64,000 bases of DNA from Kitasatospora purpeofusca. Lineage in GTDB: Bacteria > Actinomycetota > Actinomycetes > Streptomycetales > Streptomycetaceae. This document shows, in pieces, positions 8,130-18,339 of this stretch. The position numbers were made by a program, and so were the translations under genes. Within the stretch, counting starts at the first letter, position 1. Every line of letters starts with the position of its first letter. Under the pieces are notes generated by a model that was not told where the DNA came from, searched no databases, and saw only the letters and a list, made by a program, of their open reading frames with translations. The stretch spans positions 62,001 through 126,000 of the forward strand of contig NZ_JODS01000025.1 in the NCBI RefSeq assembly GCF_000718025.1. The letters run 5' to 3'.

Positions 8130-9038
8130 GTGAGCACCTGTGCGACGCTGTCGCGTGAACTGTCGGAGCCGCTGGCCGCCACCGCCGCGACCGCCACCAC
8201 CTGGCTGCTGGTCGAACAGACCGGCCCGTGGGGCGCCAAGGCGCTCGCCCAGAGCCACCTGGACCCGGAGGTCGGCCGCGCGCTGGACGCCGCGACCGGC
8301 GGCACCGGCGTCCGGGTCGCGCTGATCCGCCGCCCCGGCCGGCACGCGGACTGCCTGCCGACCGCCCGGCACGAGGTGGTCGTGGCGCACACCGTCCCGA
8401 CGCCCGGCCGGAGCTGGGTGCGCCGGGGCCAGGTGACGGACCCGGCGGAACTGCTCGCCCTGGACTTCACCGCGCTGGGCGCCGGCGAGCACGGAGGCTT
8501 CGGAACCCCCCACATCGGCGGCCCGATCGCCCTGGTGTGCACCAACGGCCGCCGCGACCGCTGCTGCGCCCTGCTGGGCCGCCCGCTCGCGGCCGAACTG
8601 GCCGCCGCCGGGCACAGCGAGGTGTGGGAGGTGACGCACCTGGGCGGGCACCGCTTCTCCCCCACGATGCTGGTCCTGCCGTACGGCTACACCTACGGAC
8701 GGCTGACCGCCGAGTCGGCCAAGGAGGTGCTGGCGGCCACCGCGGCCGGCCACATGGCGCCGGAGTGGTCGCGCGGCTGCTCCGGCTGGGACCGGCCGAG
8801 CCAGGCCGCCGACCAGGCCGTGCGGCTGGTCACCGGCGAGACCCGGGCGGACGCGCTGACCCTGGCCCAGCGGGCGGACGGCGCGGGCCGCTGGCGGGTC
8901 GACGTCCGGCACGAGGACGGCCGGTCCTGGGAGGTCGAGGTGGCCGAGGGCGTCAGCGAGCCGGCCCGGCCCGAGAGCTGCGGCAAGGCGGCGGGCACGC
9001 CGTCCCGGATGGAGGTCACCTCCCTGCGGGAGCTCTGA
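8130..9038 (+). CDS. Sucrase/ferredoxin-like family protein
   Basis: A 302-residue member of the Suc_Fer-like family, thioredoxin-fold relatives of 2Fe-2S ferredoxins. Diagnostic blocks are PIALVCTNGRRDRCCALLGR near residues 130-150 (the paired cysteines), HLGGHRFSPTMLVLPYGYTY near 170-190, and GCSGWDRPSQAADQAV. The GTG start gives the homologous N-terminus STCATLSRELSEPLAATA; only a weak AAGGG precedes it. The family is thought to be redox active, but its substrate is unknown. An iron-box-like sequence directly before the start suggests iron control. The gene is monocistronic, ending at a hairpin. Confidence 0.88.
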   Translation: MSTCATLSRELSEPLAATAATATTWLLVEQTGPWGAKALAQSHLDPEVGRALDAATGGTGVRVALIRRPGRHADCLPTARHEVVVAHTVPTPGRSWVRRGQVTDPAELLALDFTALGAGEHGGFGTPHIGGPIALVCTNGRRDRCCALLGRPLAAELAAAGHSEVWEVTHLGGHRFSPTMLVLPYGYTYGRLTAESAKEVLAATAAGHMAPEWSRGCSGWDRPSQAADQAVRLVTGETRADALTLAQRADGAGRWRVDVRHEDGRSWEVEVAEGVSEPARPESCGKAAGTPSRMEVTSLREL

Positions 9039-9070
9039 GCGGCCCGCCCCTCCCCGGGAGCGGAGAACGG

Positions 9071-9104
9071 CACGACCCCCGACGGGGCTCCGCCGGGGGT
9101 CGTG
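9071..9104. terminator. Bidirectional hairpin terminator
   Basis: CACGACCCCC pairs with GGGGGTCGTG between the convergent sucrase/ferredoxin-like gene and the symporter gene. Confidence 0.85.
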
Positions 9105-9136
9105 GACATCGGCCGGGCCACGGCCGGGCATCGCCG

Positions 9137-10903
9137 TCAGGCGGCCCCGGCCCCGGTCAGGGAGCGGACCTCCAGCTCGGCGTACCGGTCCGGATCGGCC
9201 GGCTCGGGCGAGGTGAGGGTGCCGATCCACCCGGCCAGGAAGCCCAGCGGGATGGAGACGAGGCCCGGGTTCTCCAGCGGGAACCAGTGGAAGTCCACGC
9301 CGGGGAAGAGCGCCACCTTGGTACCGGACACGACCGGCGAGAAGGCCACCAGCACCACCGCCGGAATCAGCCCGCCGTACACCGACCAGACCGCGCCGCG
9401 CGGCGTGAACCGCCGCCAGAACAGGCTGTAGAGCAGCACCGGCAGGTTGGCGGAGGCGGCCACGGCGAAGGCCAGGCCGACCAGGAAGGCGACGTTCAGC
9501 TGCTGCGCGAAGAGGCTCAGCACGATCGCCACCGCGCCGATCCCGACCGCCGCGATCCGGGCGACCAGCACCTCCTGGCGCTCGGTGGTCACCGGCGCCC
9601 CGTCCTCGGTCCGCTCCGCCGTCGTCGTTCCGGTCGCCGCGTCCGCACCGCCGCGCGCCCGCCGGGAGGCCGGCACGAGCGCCCGCCGGCCGCGCGAGCC
9701 CCGCACCCCGCGGCCGCCGCGGGTGCGACGGGGACGCCCCCGCCAGGCGCCCGCCCAGATGTCGTGGGCGAAGGCCGCCGAGGAGGCCAGGGTGAGCCCG
9801 GCGACCACGGCGAGGATGGTGGCGAAGGCGATGGCCGAGATCACCGCGAACAGCACCACCCCGCCGGTGGAGCCGTTGCCGCCGCCGAGCACCAGCGCGA
9901 GCAGCGGGACGGCGGTGTTGCCCGCCGCGTTGGCGTGCCGGACCTCCGCCGAGCCGACCAGCGCGGTGGCGCCGAGGCCCAGCGCGATGGCCATCAGGTA
10001 GAAGCCGCCGACCAGACCGATCGCCCACATCGTCGAGCGCCGGGCGGCCCGGGCGGTGGGCACGGTGTAGAAGCGGGACAGGATGTGCGGCAGACCCGCG
10101 GTGCCGAGCACCAGGGCGAGGCCGAGGCTGAAGAAGTCCAGTCGGCTGGTGAAGCTCTTGCCGTACTTCAGCCCGGGCTCCAGGTAGCGCTGGCCGGCGC
10201 CGCTGTGCTGGGCCGCCTGCCGCATCAGCTCGGCGACGTCGCCGTGGAAGCGCACCAGCAGCAGCACCGTCAGCAGCACCGAGCCGGCGACCAGCAGGAA
10301 CGCCTTGACGATCTGGATCCAGGTGGTGGCCCGCATCCCGCCGACCGTGACATAGACGATCATCAGACCGCCCACCGCCACGATGGTCCAGGTCCTGGCC
10401 TCGGCGCTGTTGGTGCCGAGCAGCAGGGCGACCAGGCTGCCCGCGCCGACCATCTGGGCGACCAGGTAGAACAGCGTGACCACGACGCTGGCGCCGCCGG
10501 CCGCGGCCCGGACCTTGCGCCGGCGCAGCCGCAGCGCCAGCACATCGGCCAGGGTGTACCGGCCGGCGTTCCTGACCAGCTCGGCGACCAGCATCAGGAC
10601 CACCAGCCAGGCCACCAGGAAGCCGATGCTGTAGAGCACGCCGTCGTACCCGAACAGCGCGATCAGCCCGGCGACGCCGAGGAAGGAGGCGGCGGAGAGG
10701 TAGTCGCCGGAGAGCGCGAAGCCGTTCTGCAGCGGCGTGAAGTCGCGGCCGCCGGCGTAGAAGTCGTCGGCGCCGCCGCCTCGGCGGCGGCCGGCCCAGA
10801 AGGTGATCCCGAGGGTGACCAGGACGATGACGGCGAACAGCACCACGGCCAGGTCGTGGTGGTCGCCGGCGGGGGCCACGGGGGGCGGGGTGGCGGTCCT
10901 CAT
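9137..10903 (-). CDS. Sodium:solute symporter (acetate permease ActP-like)
   Basis: A 588-residue inner-membrane SSS-family symporter with about 13 hydrophobic helices. Family features are the N-terminal FYAGGRDFTPLQNGFALSGDYLSAASFLG, GLPHILSRFYTVPTARAARRS in the middle, and a second-half core LFAQQLNVAFLVGLAFAVAASANLPVLL. A basic, low-complexity cytosolic loop of about 50 residues splits the later helices. It lies in an operon with the small DUF485 protein, whose stop overlaps this ATG by four bases. The DUF485-ActP pairing is the standard arrangement of monocarboxylate (acetate/pyruvate) uptake, so that substrate is likely but not proved. Confidence 0.92.
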   Translation of the reverse strand: MRTATPPPVAPAGDHHDLAVVLFAVIVLVTLGITFWAGRRRGGGADDFYAGGRDFTPLQNGFALSGDYLSAASFLGVAGLIALFGYDGVLYSIGFLVAWLVVLMLVAELVRNAGRYTLADVLALRLRRRKVRAAAGGASVVVTLFYLVAQMVGAGSLVALLLGTNSAEARTWTIVAVGGLMIVYVTVGGMRATTWIQIVKAFLLVAGSVLLTVLLLVRFHGDVAELMRQAAQHSGAGQRYLEPGLKYGKSFTSRLDFFSLGLALVLGTAGLPHILSRFYTVPTARAARRSTMWAIGLVGGFYLMAIALGLGATALVGSAEVRHANAAGNTAVPLLALVLGGGNGSTGGVVLFAVISAIAFATILAVVAGLTLASSAAFAHDIWAGAWRGRPRRTRGGRGVRGSRGRRALVPASRRARGGADAATGTTTAERTEDGAPVTTERQEVLVARIAAVGIGAVAIVLSLFAQQLNVAFLVGLAFAVAASANLPVLLYSLFWRRFTPRGAVWSVYGGLIPAVVLVAFSPVVSGTKVALFPGVDFHWFPLENPGLVSIPLGFLAGWIGTLTSPEPADPDRYAELEVRSLTGAGAA

Positions 10904-11388
10904 CGCAACTGGTCCTGGGTGTCCCAGCGCAGCGACAGGGCGGCCCGGTCGCGCTGGGTGCGGGCGTTGCGGGCGTAGAGCCAGGTCAGCAGGAAGGTCG
11001 TGGCGAACTGCAGCAGGCCGAGCAGCCAGGCCACGTTGACCGGGCCAGCGACCGGGGTGCGCATCAGCCCGGGGGCGGCGGCCTGGGCGGCCACGTACAG
11101 CAGGTACCAGGCGAGGAACACACCGCTGACCGGGAAGACGAAGGAGCGGTAGCTGTGGCGGATCCGCTGGAAGGCCAGGCTGTTCTGGACGGAGCGGTAG
11201 ACCTCGGTGCTGGCGTCGTCCGAGGGTCCGCCCTCGGCATCGGCCCCGGCCGACGGTGCGGACACCGCCGGGGCCGTGGGGGCCGTCGGGGCCGGCACCG
11301 GTGGTGATCCGGGTGGCGATGCCGGTGCCGAGGCCCACCAGTCCAGTTGTCCGCCCGGCTCTGGACTTCTCGTCTGCGGTTGTGGCAC
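10900..11388 (-). CDS. DUF485 domain membrane protein
   Basis: A 162-residue protein. The N-terminal 55 residues are proline- and alanine-rich; the DUF485 part follows (STEVYRSVQNSLAFQRIRHSYRSFVFPVSGVFLAWYLLYV) with two transmembrane helices near 85-105 and 122-142. The GTG start has AGGAG seven bases upstream. DUF485 proteins are partner subunits or accessory proteins of ActP-type symporters, and here it is translationally coupled to one. The two-component genes at 11.5-13.9 kb lie directly upstream on the same strand. Confidence 0.9.
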   Translation of the reverse strand: MPQPQTRSPEPGGQLDWWASAPASPPGSPPVPAPTAPTAPAVSAPSAGADAEGGPSDDASTEVYRSVQNSLAFQRIRHSYRSFVFPVSGVFLAWYLLYVAAQAAAPGLMRTPVAGPVNVAWLLGLLQFATTFLLTWLYARNARTQRDRAALSLRWDTQDQLR

Positions 11389-11511
11389 GGCTGCTCCTGG
11401 ACCGGGGGGTTGTGACCCGAACCATCATGGGGGCGCCCCAACTCCCCAAACTCCCAACGCAGATACGTTCACTCGATGAGGTGATCGATGATCCGACAGA
11501 CGCTCATCCGA

Positions 11512-12246
11512 CTACTGCGGCGACCCGGTGATTCCGTGTCGGAAGGCGTACGCGACCGCTTGCGCCCGGTCCCGCACGCCGGTCTTGGCGAAGAGGTTGT
11601 TGATGTGGGTCTTCACGGTCGCCGGACTCACGTACAGCCGGCGGGCGATCTCGGTGTTGGAGAGGCCCTCCGCGATCAGCCCCAGCACCTCCGCCTCCCG
11701 CGCGGTCAGCCCGTCCGGCGGCACCGCGACCGGGCCCGCGGCCGGCTCCCCGGACGGCACCGGGCCGGCCGCCCCGGTCACTCCTGCCGTCCCCGCCGTC
11801 CCCGCCGCCGCCTCGCCCGACAGTCGCTCCAGCAGCCGCAGTTGCACCTGCGGCGAGAGCCCGGCCGCCCCCGAGCGGACGTCCGCGATCGCCCGGGCGA
11901 TCTCCTCGCCGCCCGCGTCCTTGGTCAGATACCCCCGCGCCCCGGCCCGCAGCGCCGGGAACAGCGACTCGTCGTCGGCATAGGTGGTGAGCACCACGAC
12001 CTCGGTGCCCGGGTACCCGGCCCGGATCCGCCGGGTCGCCTCGACGCCGTCGCAGCGCGGCATCCGCAGGTCCATCAGCACCACGTCCGGACGGTGCCGC
12101 GCGACCAGCGCGACCGCCTCCTCGCCGTCCGCCGCCGCACCGACCACCTCGATCCCCGGCAGCAGCCCGAGCAGCATCACGATGCCCTCGCGGACCACCG
12201 TCTGGTCGTCCGCGACCAGCACCCTGGTCACCGCCGGCCCCGTCAT
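11512..12246 (-). CDS. NarL/FixJ-family response regulator
   Basis: A 244-residue response regulator. The receiver domain (residues 7-120) has the acidic pair DD near 14, the phospho-acceptor Asp in VVLMDLRMP near 58, and the conserved Lys in YLTKDAG. A flexible Gly/Ala/Thr-rich linker leads to a LuxR-type helix-turn-helix at 178-235 (LTAREAEVLGLIAEGLSNTE, then ATVKTHINNLFAKTG). It is the partner of the kinase immediately upstream, with ATGA overlap. Its targets may include the neighbouring symporter operon, which is inferred from position only. Confidence 0.95.
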   Translation of the reverse strand: MTGPAVTRVLVADDQTVVREGIVMLLGLLPGIEVVGAAADGEEAVALVARHRPDVVLMDLRMPRCDGVEATRRIRAGYPGTEVVVLTTYADDESLFPALRAGARGYLTKDAGGEEIARAIADVRSGAAGLSPQVQLRLLERLSGEAAAGTAGTAGVTGAAGPVPSGEPAAGPVAVPPDGLTAREAEVLGLIAEGLSNTEIARRLYVSPATVKTHINNLFAKTGVRDRAQAVAYAFRHGITGSPQ

Positions 12247-13409
12247 GCCGGCACTCGCAGCAGCACGCGCCATCCTCCCTCGTGCGGGCCCGCCAGCAGG
12301 CTGCCGCCGAGCAGTTCGGCGCGTTCGCGCATCCCCAGCAGACCGTACCCGCCACCGCTCGCCGCCAGCCCGCCGGGCGCTCCCGCGCCGCCCGCGGCCT
12401 CGTCCCGCACCTCCAGCTCCACCTCCTCGGGCAGATAGCGCAGCTCCACCGCGCAGCGCGCGCCGGGGGCGTGTTTGCGCACATTGGTCAGTGCCTCCTG
12501 CGCCGTGCGCCGGACCGCGAGCCCCACCTCGGCGGCCAGTGGACGCGGCATCCCGGCCACCCGGAACTCCGCCCGCTCCCGCCCGGTCAGCTCCACCAGG
12601 TAGTCGCCGACCGGGGTGAACTCGCCGCGCAGCGCCGAGAGCGCCTGCCGGGTCTCGGCCAGCCCGTCCTGCGCCATCCGCCGGGCGGCCACCACCCGCT
12701 CCCGGACCTGCTCCCGGTCGGTGCCGGCGTCCAGCATCAGCCGGGCCGCCTCCAGGTGCACCAGCTGGGCGGAGAGGCTGTGCGCGAGCACGTCGTGGAT
12801 CTCCCGGGCGATCCTGGCCCGTTCGGCGAGCGCCGCGCTCTCCGCCTCGGCGGCCCGCGCGGCCCGCTCCTGGACGAGCAGCCGCCGCGCCGTCCCGCGC
12901 GCCTCGACGTCCAGCCGCAGCAGGTAGCCGAGCAGCAGCAGTCCGCCGCAGGTGGCCACGATGCTCAGGGTGCCGGCCCAGCTGACCGCCGCGTACGAGC
13001 CGAGCGAGGCCCCGGCGGTGACGAGGGCCGGCCCGGGCGGCAGCCGGATCAGCGCGGTCACCGCCAGCCCGTACCAGAGCACGTCGGCGAGCAGGTAGGC
13101 GTGCCCCGCGTTGGCCAGCCAGGCGGTCGCGGACAGTCCGGCCGCCAGCGCGTACGCCGGCACCGGGCGCTGCTTCCGGCAGGCGTGCAGGAAGCCGACG
13201 ACCAGCACGACCGCCGCGACCAGCCCGGCGGCCTCGGCCACCACCGCCCAGCCGGAGTACCGGCCGTCGGAGAAGGTCCCCCAGCAGACCGTGGTCAGCA
13301 GGGCGAGCCGGCCGAGCCCGGCGAGGATCCGCCGGGGGCGGCTGTCGGCGTCGCGCTCCAGCCCCTCGCGGGACGGCCAGCGGGTCCAGAACCGGTCGAC
13401 CTCGACCAA
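12243..13409 (-). CDS. Sensor histidine kinase (HisKA_3 / NarL-partner class)
   Basis: A 388-residue membrane kinase. Roughly five hydrophobic helices span residues 30-165; then comes a coiled coil, the dimerisation/phospho-acceptor helix ARIAREIHDVLAHSLSAQ (His near 205), and an HATPase_c domain with RRTAQEALTNVRKHAPGA and GGGYGLLGMRERAELLGG. There is no large extracytoplasmic sensor loop, so the signal is probably sensed within the membrane. The start appears to be TTG at 13407-13409, supported by AGGAGG eight bases upstream. It is coupled to the response regulator by a four-base overlap. Confidence 0.93.
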   Translation of the reverse strand: MVEVDRFWTRWPSREGLERDADSRPRRILAGLGRLALLTTVCWGTFSDGRYSGWAVVAEAAGLVAAVVLVVGFLHACRKQRPVPAYALAAGLSATAWLANAGHAYLLADVLWYGLAVTALIRLPPGPALVTAGASLGSYAAVSWAGTLSIVATCGGLLLLGYLLRLDVEARGTARRLLVQERAARAAEAESAALAERARIAREIHDVLAHSLSAQLVHLEAARLMLDAGTDREQVRERVVAARRMAQDGLAETRQALSALRGEFTPVGDYLVELTGRERAEFRVAGMPRPLAAEVGLAVRRTAQEALTNVRKHAPGARCAVELRYLPEEVELEVRDEAAGGAGAPGGLAASGGGYGLLGMRERAELLGGSLLAGPHEGGWRVLLRVPA

Positions 13410-13439
13410 GGGAGGGCCTCCTCGTACGCACAGCGGTGG

Positions 13440-13925
13440 TCAGGACATCAGGGTGACCCGCCCGGGGGTCACGAGGGCCCGCGCCCTCCAGTGCACCACG
13501 AGCGAGCGGACCAGCAGCAGCACCGCCAGGCTCAGCAGCAGCGCGCTGCTCGACTGCCGCAGGTGCAGCGCCGCCCCGAGCCCGAACAGGCCGACCCTGA
13601 TCGCGACCATCCCGCCCCAGGCGGCCAGCGTGGCCCGGGTGCCCTGGGACCAGAGCGCCCCGTCCGCCTCCCGCCACAGCCGGACGGTCCAGCCCCACAC
13701 CGAGCCGGCCGCGAGCACCGCCACCACCCCGCAGCCGAGCAGGACGACCGACCAGGCGGTGTGCCCCCGGTCGACCAGCTGCGGATCCCTCAGCGCGACG
13801 GCGGCGAGGACCAGCGGCAGCACCCAGAACCGGCGGTCGGTGTCCAGGCGCCGGGGGCTCATCTGCCGCCGGAGCACGAGCACCATCACCACGACCACGA
13901 GGGCGGCGTCGACCAGGGTGGACAT
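13440..13925 (-). CDS. DUF1453-type membrane protein
   Basis: A 161-residue protein with four or five predicted transmembrane helices (starts MSTLVDAALVVVVMVLVLRR; further helices near 35-50, 60-78, 100-118 and 128-145). It resembles the DUF1453/CcdC-like group often placed beside NarL-type two-component systems in actinomycetes. It lies 30 bases upstream of the kinase and is probably first gene of that operon. It may modulate the kinase or respond to the same membrane signal; function is unknown. Confidence 0.75.
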   Translation of the reverse strand: MSTLVDAALVVVVMVLVLRRQMSPRRLDTDRRFWVLPLVLAAVALRDPQLVDRGHTAWSVVLLGCGVVAVLAAGSVWGWTVRLWREADGALWSQGTRATLAAWGGMVAIRVGLFGLGAALHLRQSSSALLLSLAVLLLVRSLVVHWRARALVTPGRVTLMS

Positions 13926-14028
13926 CGGGGTTCTCCGTCCGGGAGGGCTCTGTCTGACCTCTCCGACGCTACGGATCCGCCGCCCGCGGCTGATCGGCGC
14001 CGGGGTGGACGGCGGGTGGAACAGACGC

Positions 14029-14064
14029 GAAGGGGCCCTCCACCCACGGGTGGAGGGCCCCTTC
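14029..14064 (-). terminator. Hairpin terminator of parE
   Basis: A perfect 17-base stem (14029-14045 with 14048-14064; GAAGGGGCCCTCCACCC on the left) with a very short loop, 12 bases beyond the parE stop. Confidence 0.85.
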
Positions 14065-14076
14065 CGGCGGGGTCGC

Positions 14077-16188
<2,112 letters not shown>

Positions 16189-16737
16189 GCGGCACTCTCC
16201 TCGGTGAAGTTCTGTCTCATCGGTCACATCGGGGCACATCCGGACAGGTCCGGAGCGTCCGCCAGTGCAGCACACCGCACCGACAGCCGTTCCCCTCCGT
16301 GTGCGCACCCCTCCGCTGGGTGCACAGCACGGCAGGCCGGTCCCGCGCAGCTTGTACGCGCTCCGCGAACAAGAGCCGTGCCGGATTCGGGACGCCGGGG
16401 CGCCATCTCCTCCCGGTACCACTGCTCCTGGCGGACCGTGGGACCGGGCACAGGCTCCGGAACTGCCGTTATGCAGGCTACCGGGGCCCGGGACGGGGCT
16501 TATGCTCCAACCCAGCAGAGGATTATGCTACGCGGACTCCCGCACCCGGTTCCGATCGGGCGTTCGAGCCGCGGGCGGATCCTGGGATCCGGTACGCATG
16601 AACCACCGGCCCCCGGGGCACGTCCTCATCAACGACAGCAGAATCCTCAGAGAAGAAAAGCCACGAGCGGGAACGTTTTCGGCCTGGTTGGATGTTGACC
16701 CTGGTACGACAGCTCGTCGAGCTAGAGAAGAGGCGAC
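16189..16737. other. Intergenic region between parE and the zinc-ribbon gene
   Basis: This 549-base spacer carries the divergent promoters of parE and the small zinc-ribbon gene. TTATGC occurs three times on the plus strand (16469, 16500, 16523), two of them as TATGCT resembling -10 hexamers. A TTGACC lies at 16695-16700. No coding sequence is apparent. Confidence 0.5.
16711..16723. promoter_or_regulatory. Perfect palindrome upstream of the zinc-ribbon gene
   Basis: AGCTCG-T-CGAGCT, a 6-1-6 perfect palindrome, sits between a TTGACC hexamer and the ribosome-binding site. A regulator bound here would cover the transcription start region; alternatively it may fold in the mRNA and mask the ribosome-binding site. 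It is seen directly, but its role is inferred. Confidence 0.35.
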
Positions 16738-16968
16738 GTGACTACTGTTCTGACCCCTGCGAGCCCGCTCACCGCGGCTGACCGCTGCGACCGCTGCGGC
16801 GCCCAGGCCTACCTGCGCGTCGTACTCGCCAGCGGTGGAGAGCTGCTCTTCTGCGCCCACCACGGCCGGAAGTTCGAGCCGGAGCTCAAGAAGATCGCCG
16901 TGGAGATACAGGACGAGAGCAACCGCCTCGGCACCACCGCCGCCACGGCCAACGACGACGAGCGCTGA
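16738..16968 (+). CDS. Small zinc-ribbon protein (DUF7455-like)
   Basis: A 76-residue cytosolic protein starting at GTG with GAGAAGAGG upstream. It carries CDRCGAQAYLRVVLASGGELLFCAHH, that is CxxC followed by CxxH about 20 residues on, a compact zinc-binding knuckle, then a short helical acidic tail. Such proteins are conserved beside hrdB/parE in actinomycetes and are annotated only as DUF7455. The function is unknown; size and zinc knuckle would suit a nucleic-acid or RNA-polymerase-associated factor, but that is a guess. Confidence 0.85.
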   Translation: MTTVLTPASPLTAADRCDRCGAQAYLRVVLASGGELLFCAHHGRKFEPELKKIAVEIQDESNRLGTTAATANDDER

Positions 16969-17035
16969 TCCCGAGCGCCTCCAGCAGCAGACCGACGTCG
17001 AGCTGTGTCCGGCCGCACACCGCGTGTGACCGGTT

Positions 17036-17077
17036 GAGCCGGGCGACCGCCCTTCCAAGGGTCGGCCGCCCGGCTTC
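17036..17077. terminator. Hairpin terminator after the zinc-ribbon gene
   Basis: AGCCGGGCG pairs with CGCCCGGCT, with an inner stem CCCTT/AAGGG, followed by TCGTC. It lies between the convergent zinc-ribbon and protease genes. Confidence 0.75.
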
Positions 17078-17185
17078 GTCGTTCCCGGACCTCTTGTTTC
17101 CGGACCGCCGGCTCGCGAACCGCCGGTCACCGGACCACCGGGCCCCGGAAGCGGCCCGATCGGGCGGCGGCCCGTGCCCGTTCGG

Positions 17186-18136
17186 CTACAGCAGGGAGCG
17201 GACCGCGTCGGAGACCGAGCCGATCCTGGTGTAGACGCCCGGGTGCGCGGCCTCGGCGCAGCCCGTCCCCCAGGACACCAGCCCCGCGAGCCGGCCCGCG
17301 ACCACCAGCGGCCCGCCACTGTCGCCCTGGCAGGCGTCCTTCCCGCCCCGCTGCTCGCCCGCGCACACCATGCCCCGGGCGTCGAAACGCCCGTCCTGGC
17401 CGCCCGGGTAGGCCTGGGCGCAGGTCTGGTCCGCGATGATCGGCACATCCACGCCGCGCAACTGGGGCGAGTAGTCGCCGTGGCCGGTGGTGTCCCCCCA
17501 GCCGTAGACCCGGGCCGGGGTCCCCGCGCGGTACGGCTCGGTCTCGCCCTGGCCGACCAGGTCGATCACCGGCCGGCTCCCCTGCGACTCGGCGAGTGTG
17601 ACCACCGCCACATCGTTCATATTGGTGGTGAAGGAGTAGTCGGGGTGGATCCGGACCTCCCGCACCTCCACCTCCCGGCCGACCGTGCCGCGCAGGTCGT
17701 CCCGGCCGACCACGACCCGCAGCCCGGGCCGGTCCACCTGGTGCCCGCCGGACTCGTCGTAGAAGCAGTGCGCCGCCGTCACCACCTTGGTGGGGGTGAC
17801 CAGTGCTCCCCCGCAGAACTGGCCCGAGCGGCCGGAGCCGAACTGCTGCCGACTGGCCAGGGCCACCACCCACGGGTGGTCGCCCGTGCTCTCGGTCGTT
17901 CCGCCGACGATCCTCCCCTGCGGCCGGGCCTGCGCGGCGGCGGTGGCCGGGTCCAGGGCCAGCAGCGGCGCGGGCAGCGCGGCCAGCAGCGTCAGCACGG
18001 CGGCCCGGCGCCGACGGGGCAGCCGGGCGCGAGCGGGCCCGGCGGCGGCCCCGGCCGCGCGCGCGGCGGGGCGTGCGGCGCGGGGCGCGTCGGTCGGCGG
18101 GTCGGCGCGGTCCGGACGGTCCGGGGTGGGCGGCAC
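17186..18136 (-). CDS. Secreted trypsin-like serine protease (S1)
   Basis: A 316-residue precursor. The basic N-terminus and hydrophobic run RRRRAAVLTLLAALPAPLLAL end near residue 60 as a signal peptide, followed by a short propeptide and the mature start IVGGTTESTGDHPWVVAL. The catalytic triad is intact: His in VVTAAHCFY, Asp in MNDVAVVTL, Ser in KDACQGDSGGPLV; an Asp at the start of that block predicts trypsin-like Arg/Lys specificity. The GTG at 18134-18136 is chosen because CCTGGAG lies seven bases upstream. The gene is monocistronic, directly downstream of hrdB but separated by a terminator. Confidence 0.92.
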   Translation of the reverse strand: MPPTPDRPDRADPPTDAPRAARPAARAAGAAAGPARARLPRRRRAAVLTLLAALPAPLLALDPATAAAQARPQGRIVGGTTESTGDHPWVVALASRQQFGSGRSGQFCGGALVTPTKVVTAAHCFYDESGGHQVDRPGLRVVVGRDDLRGTVGREVEVREVRIHPDYSFTTNMNDVAVVTLAESQGSRPVIDLVGQGETEPYRAGTPARVYGWGDTTGHGDYSPQLRGVDVPIIADQTCAQAYPGGQDGRFDARGMVCAGEQRGGKDACQGDSGGPLVVAGRLAGLVSWGTGCAEAAHPGVYTRIGSVSDAVRSLL

Positions 18137-18276
18137 CGTGTCTCCAGGTGGCTCGGCAGCAGGCAACCGGCACAGCGTAGGTGACCGACCACGGTCCGCG
18201 ACCGCTCTGTGCCGCACCGCCACCCGGACGAGCGACAAGGGCCACCCGGACGGTGACGTCCACCCCTCCCGAACAG

Positions 18277-18313
18277 CCGGAAGGCCCGGAGCGCGAAGCT
18301 CCGGGCCTTCCGG
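18277..18313 (-). terminator. Hairpin terminator of hrdB
   Basis: CCGGAAGGCCCGGAGC (18277-18292) pairs perfectly with 18298-18313 around GCGAA, 26 bases after the hrdB stop. Confidence 0.88.
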
Positions 18314-18339
18314 TCGGACCGTCGGTGCCGAACCGTCGA

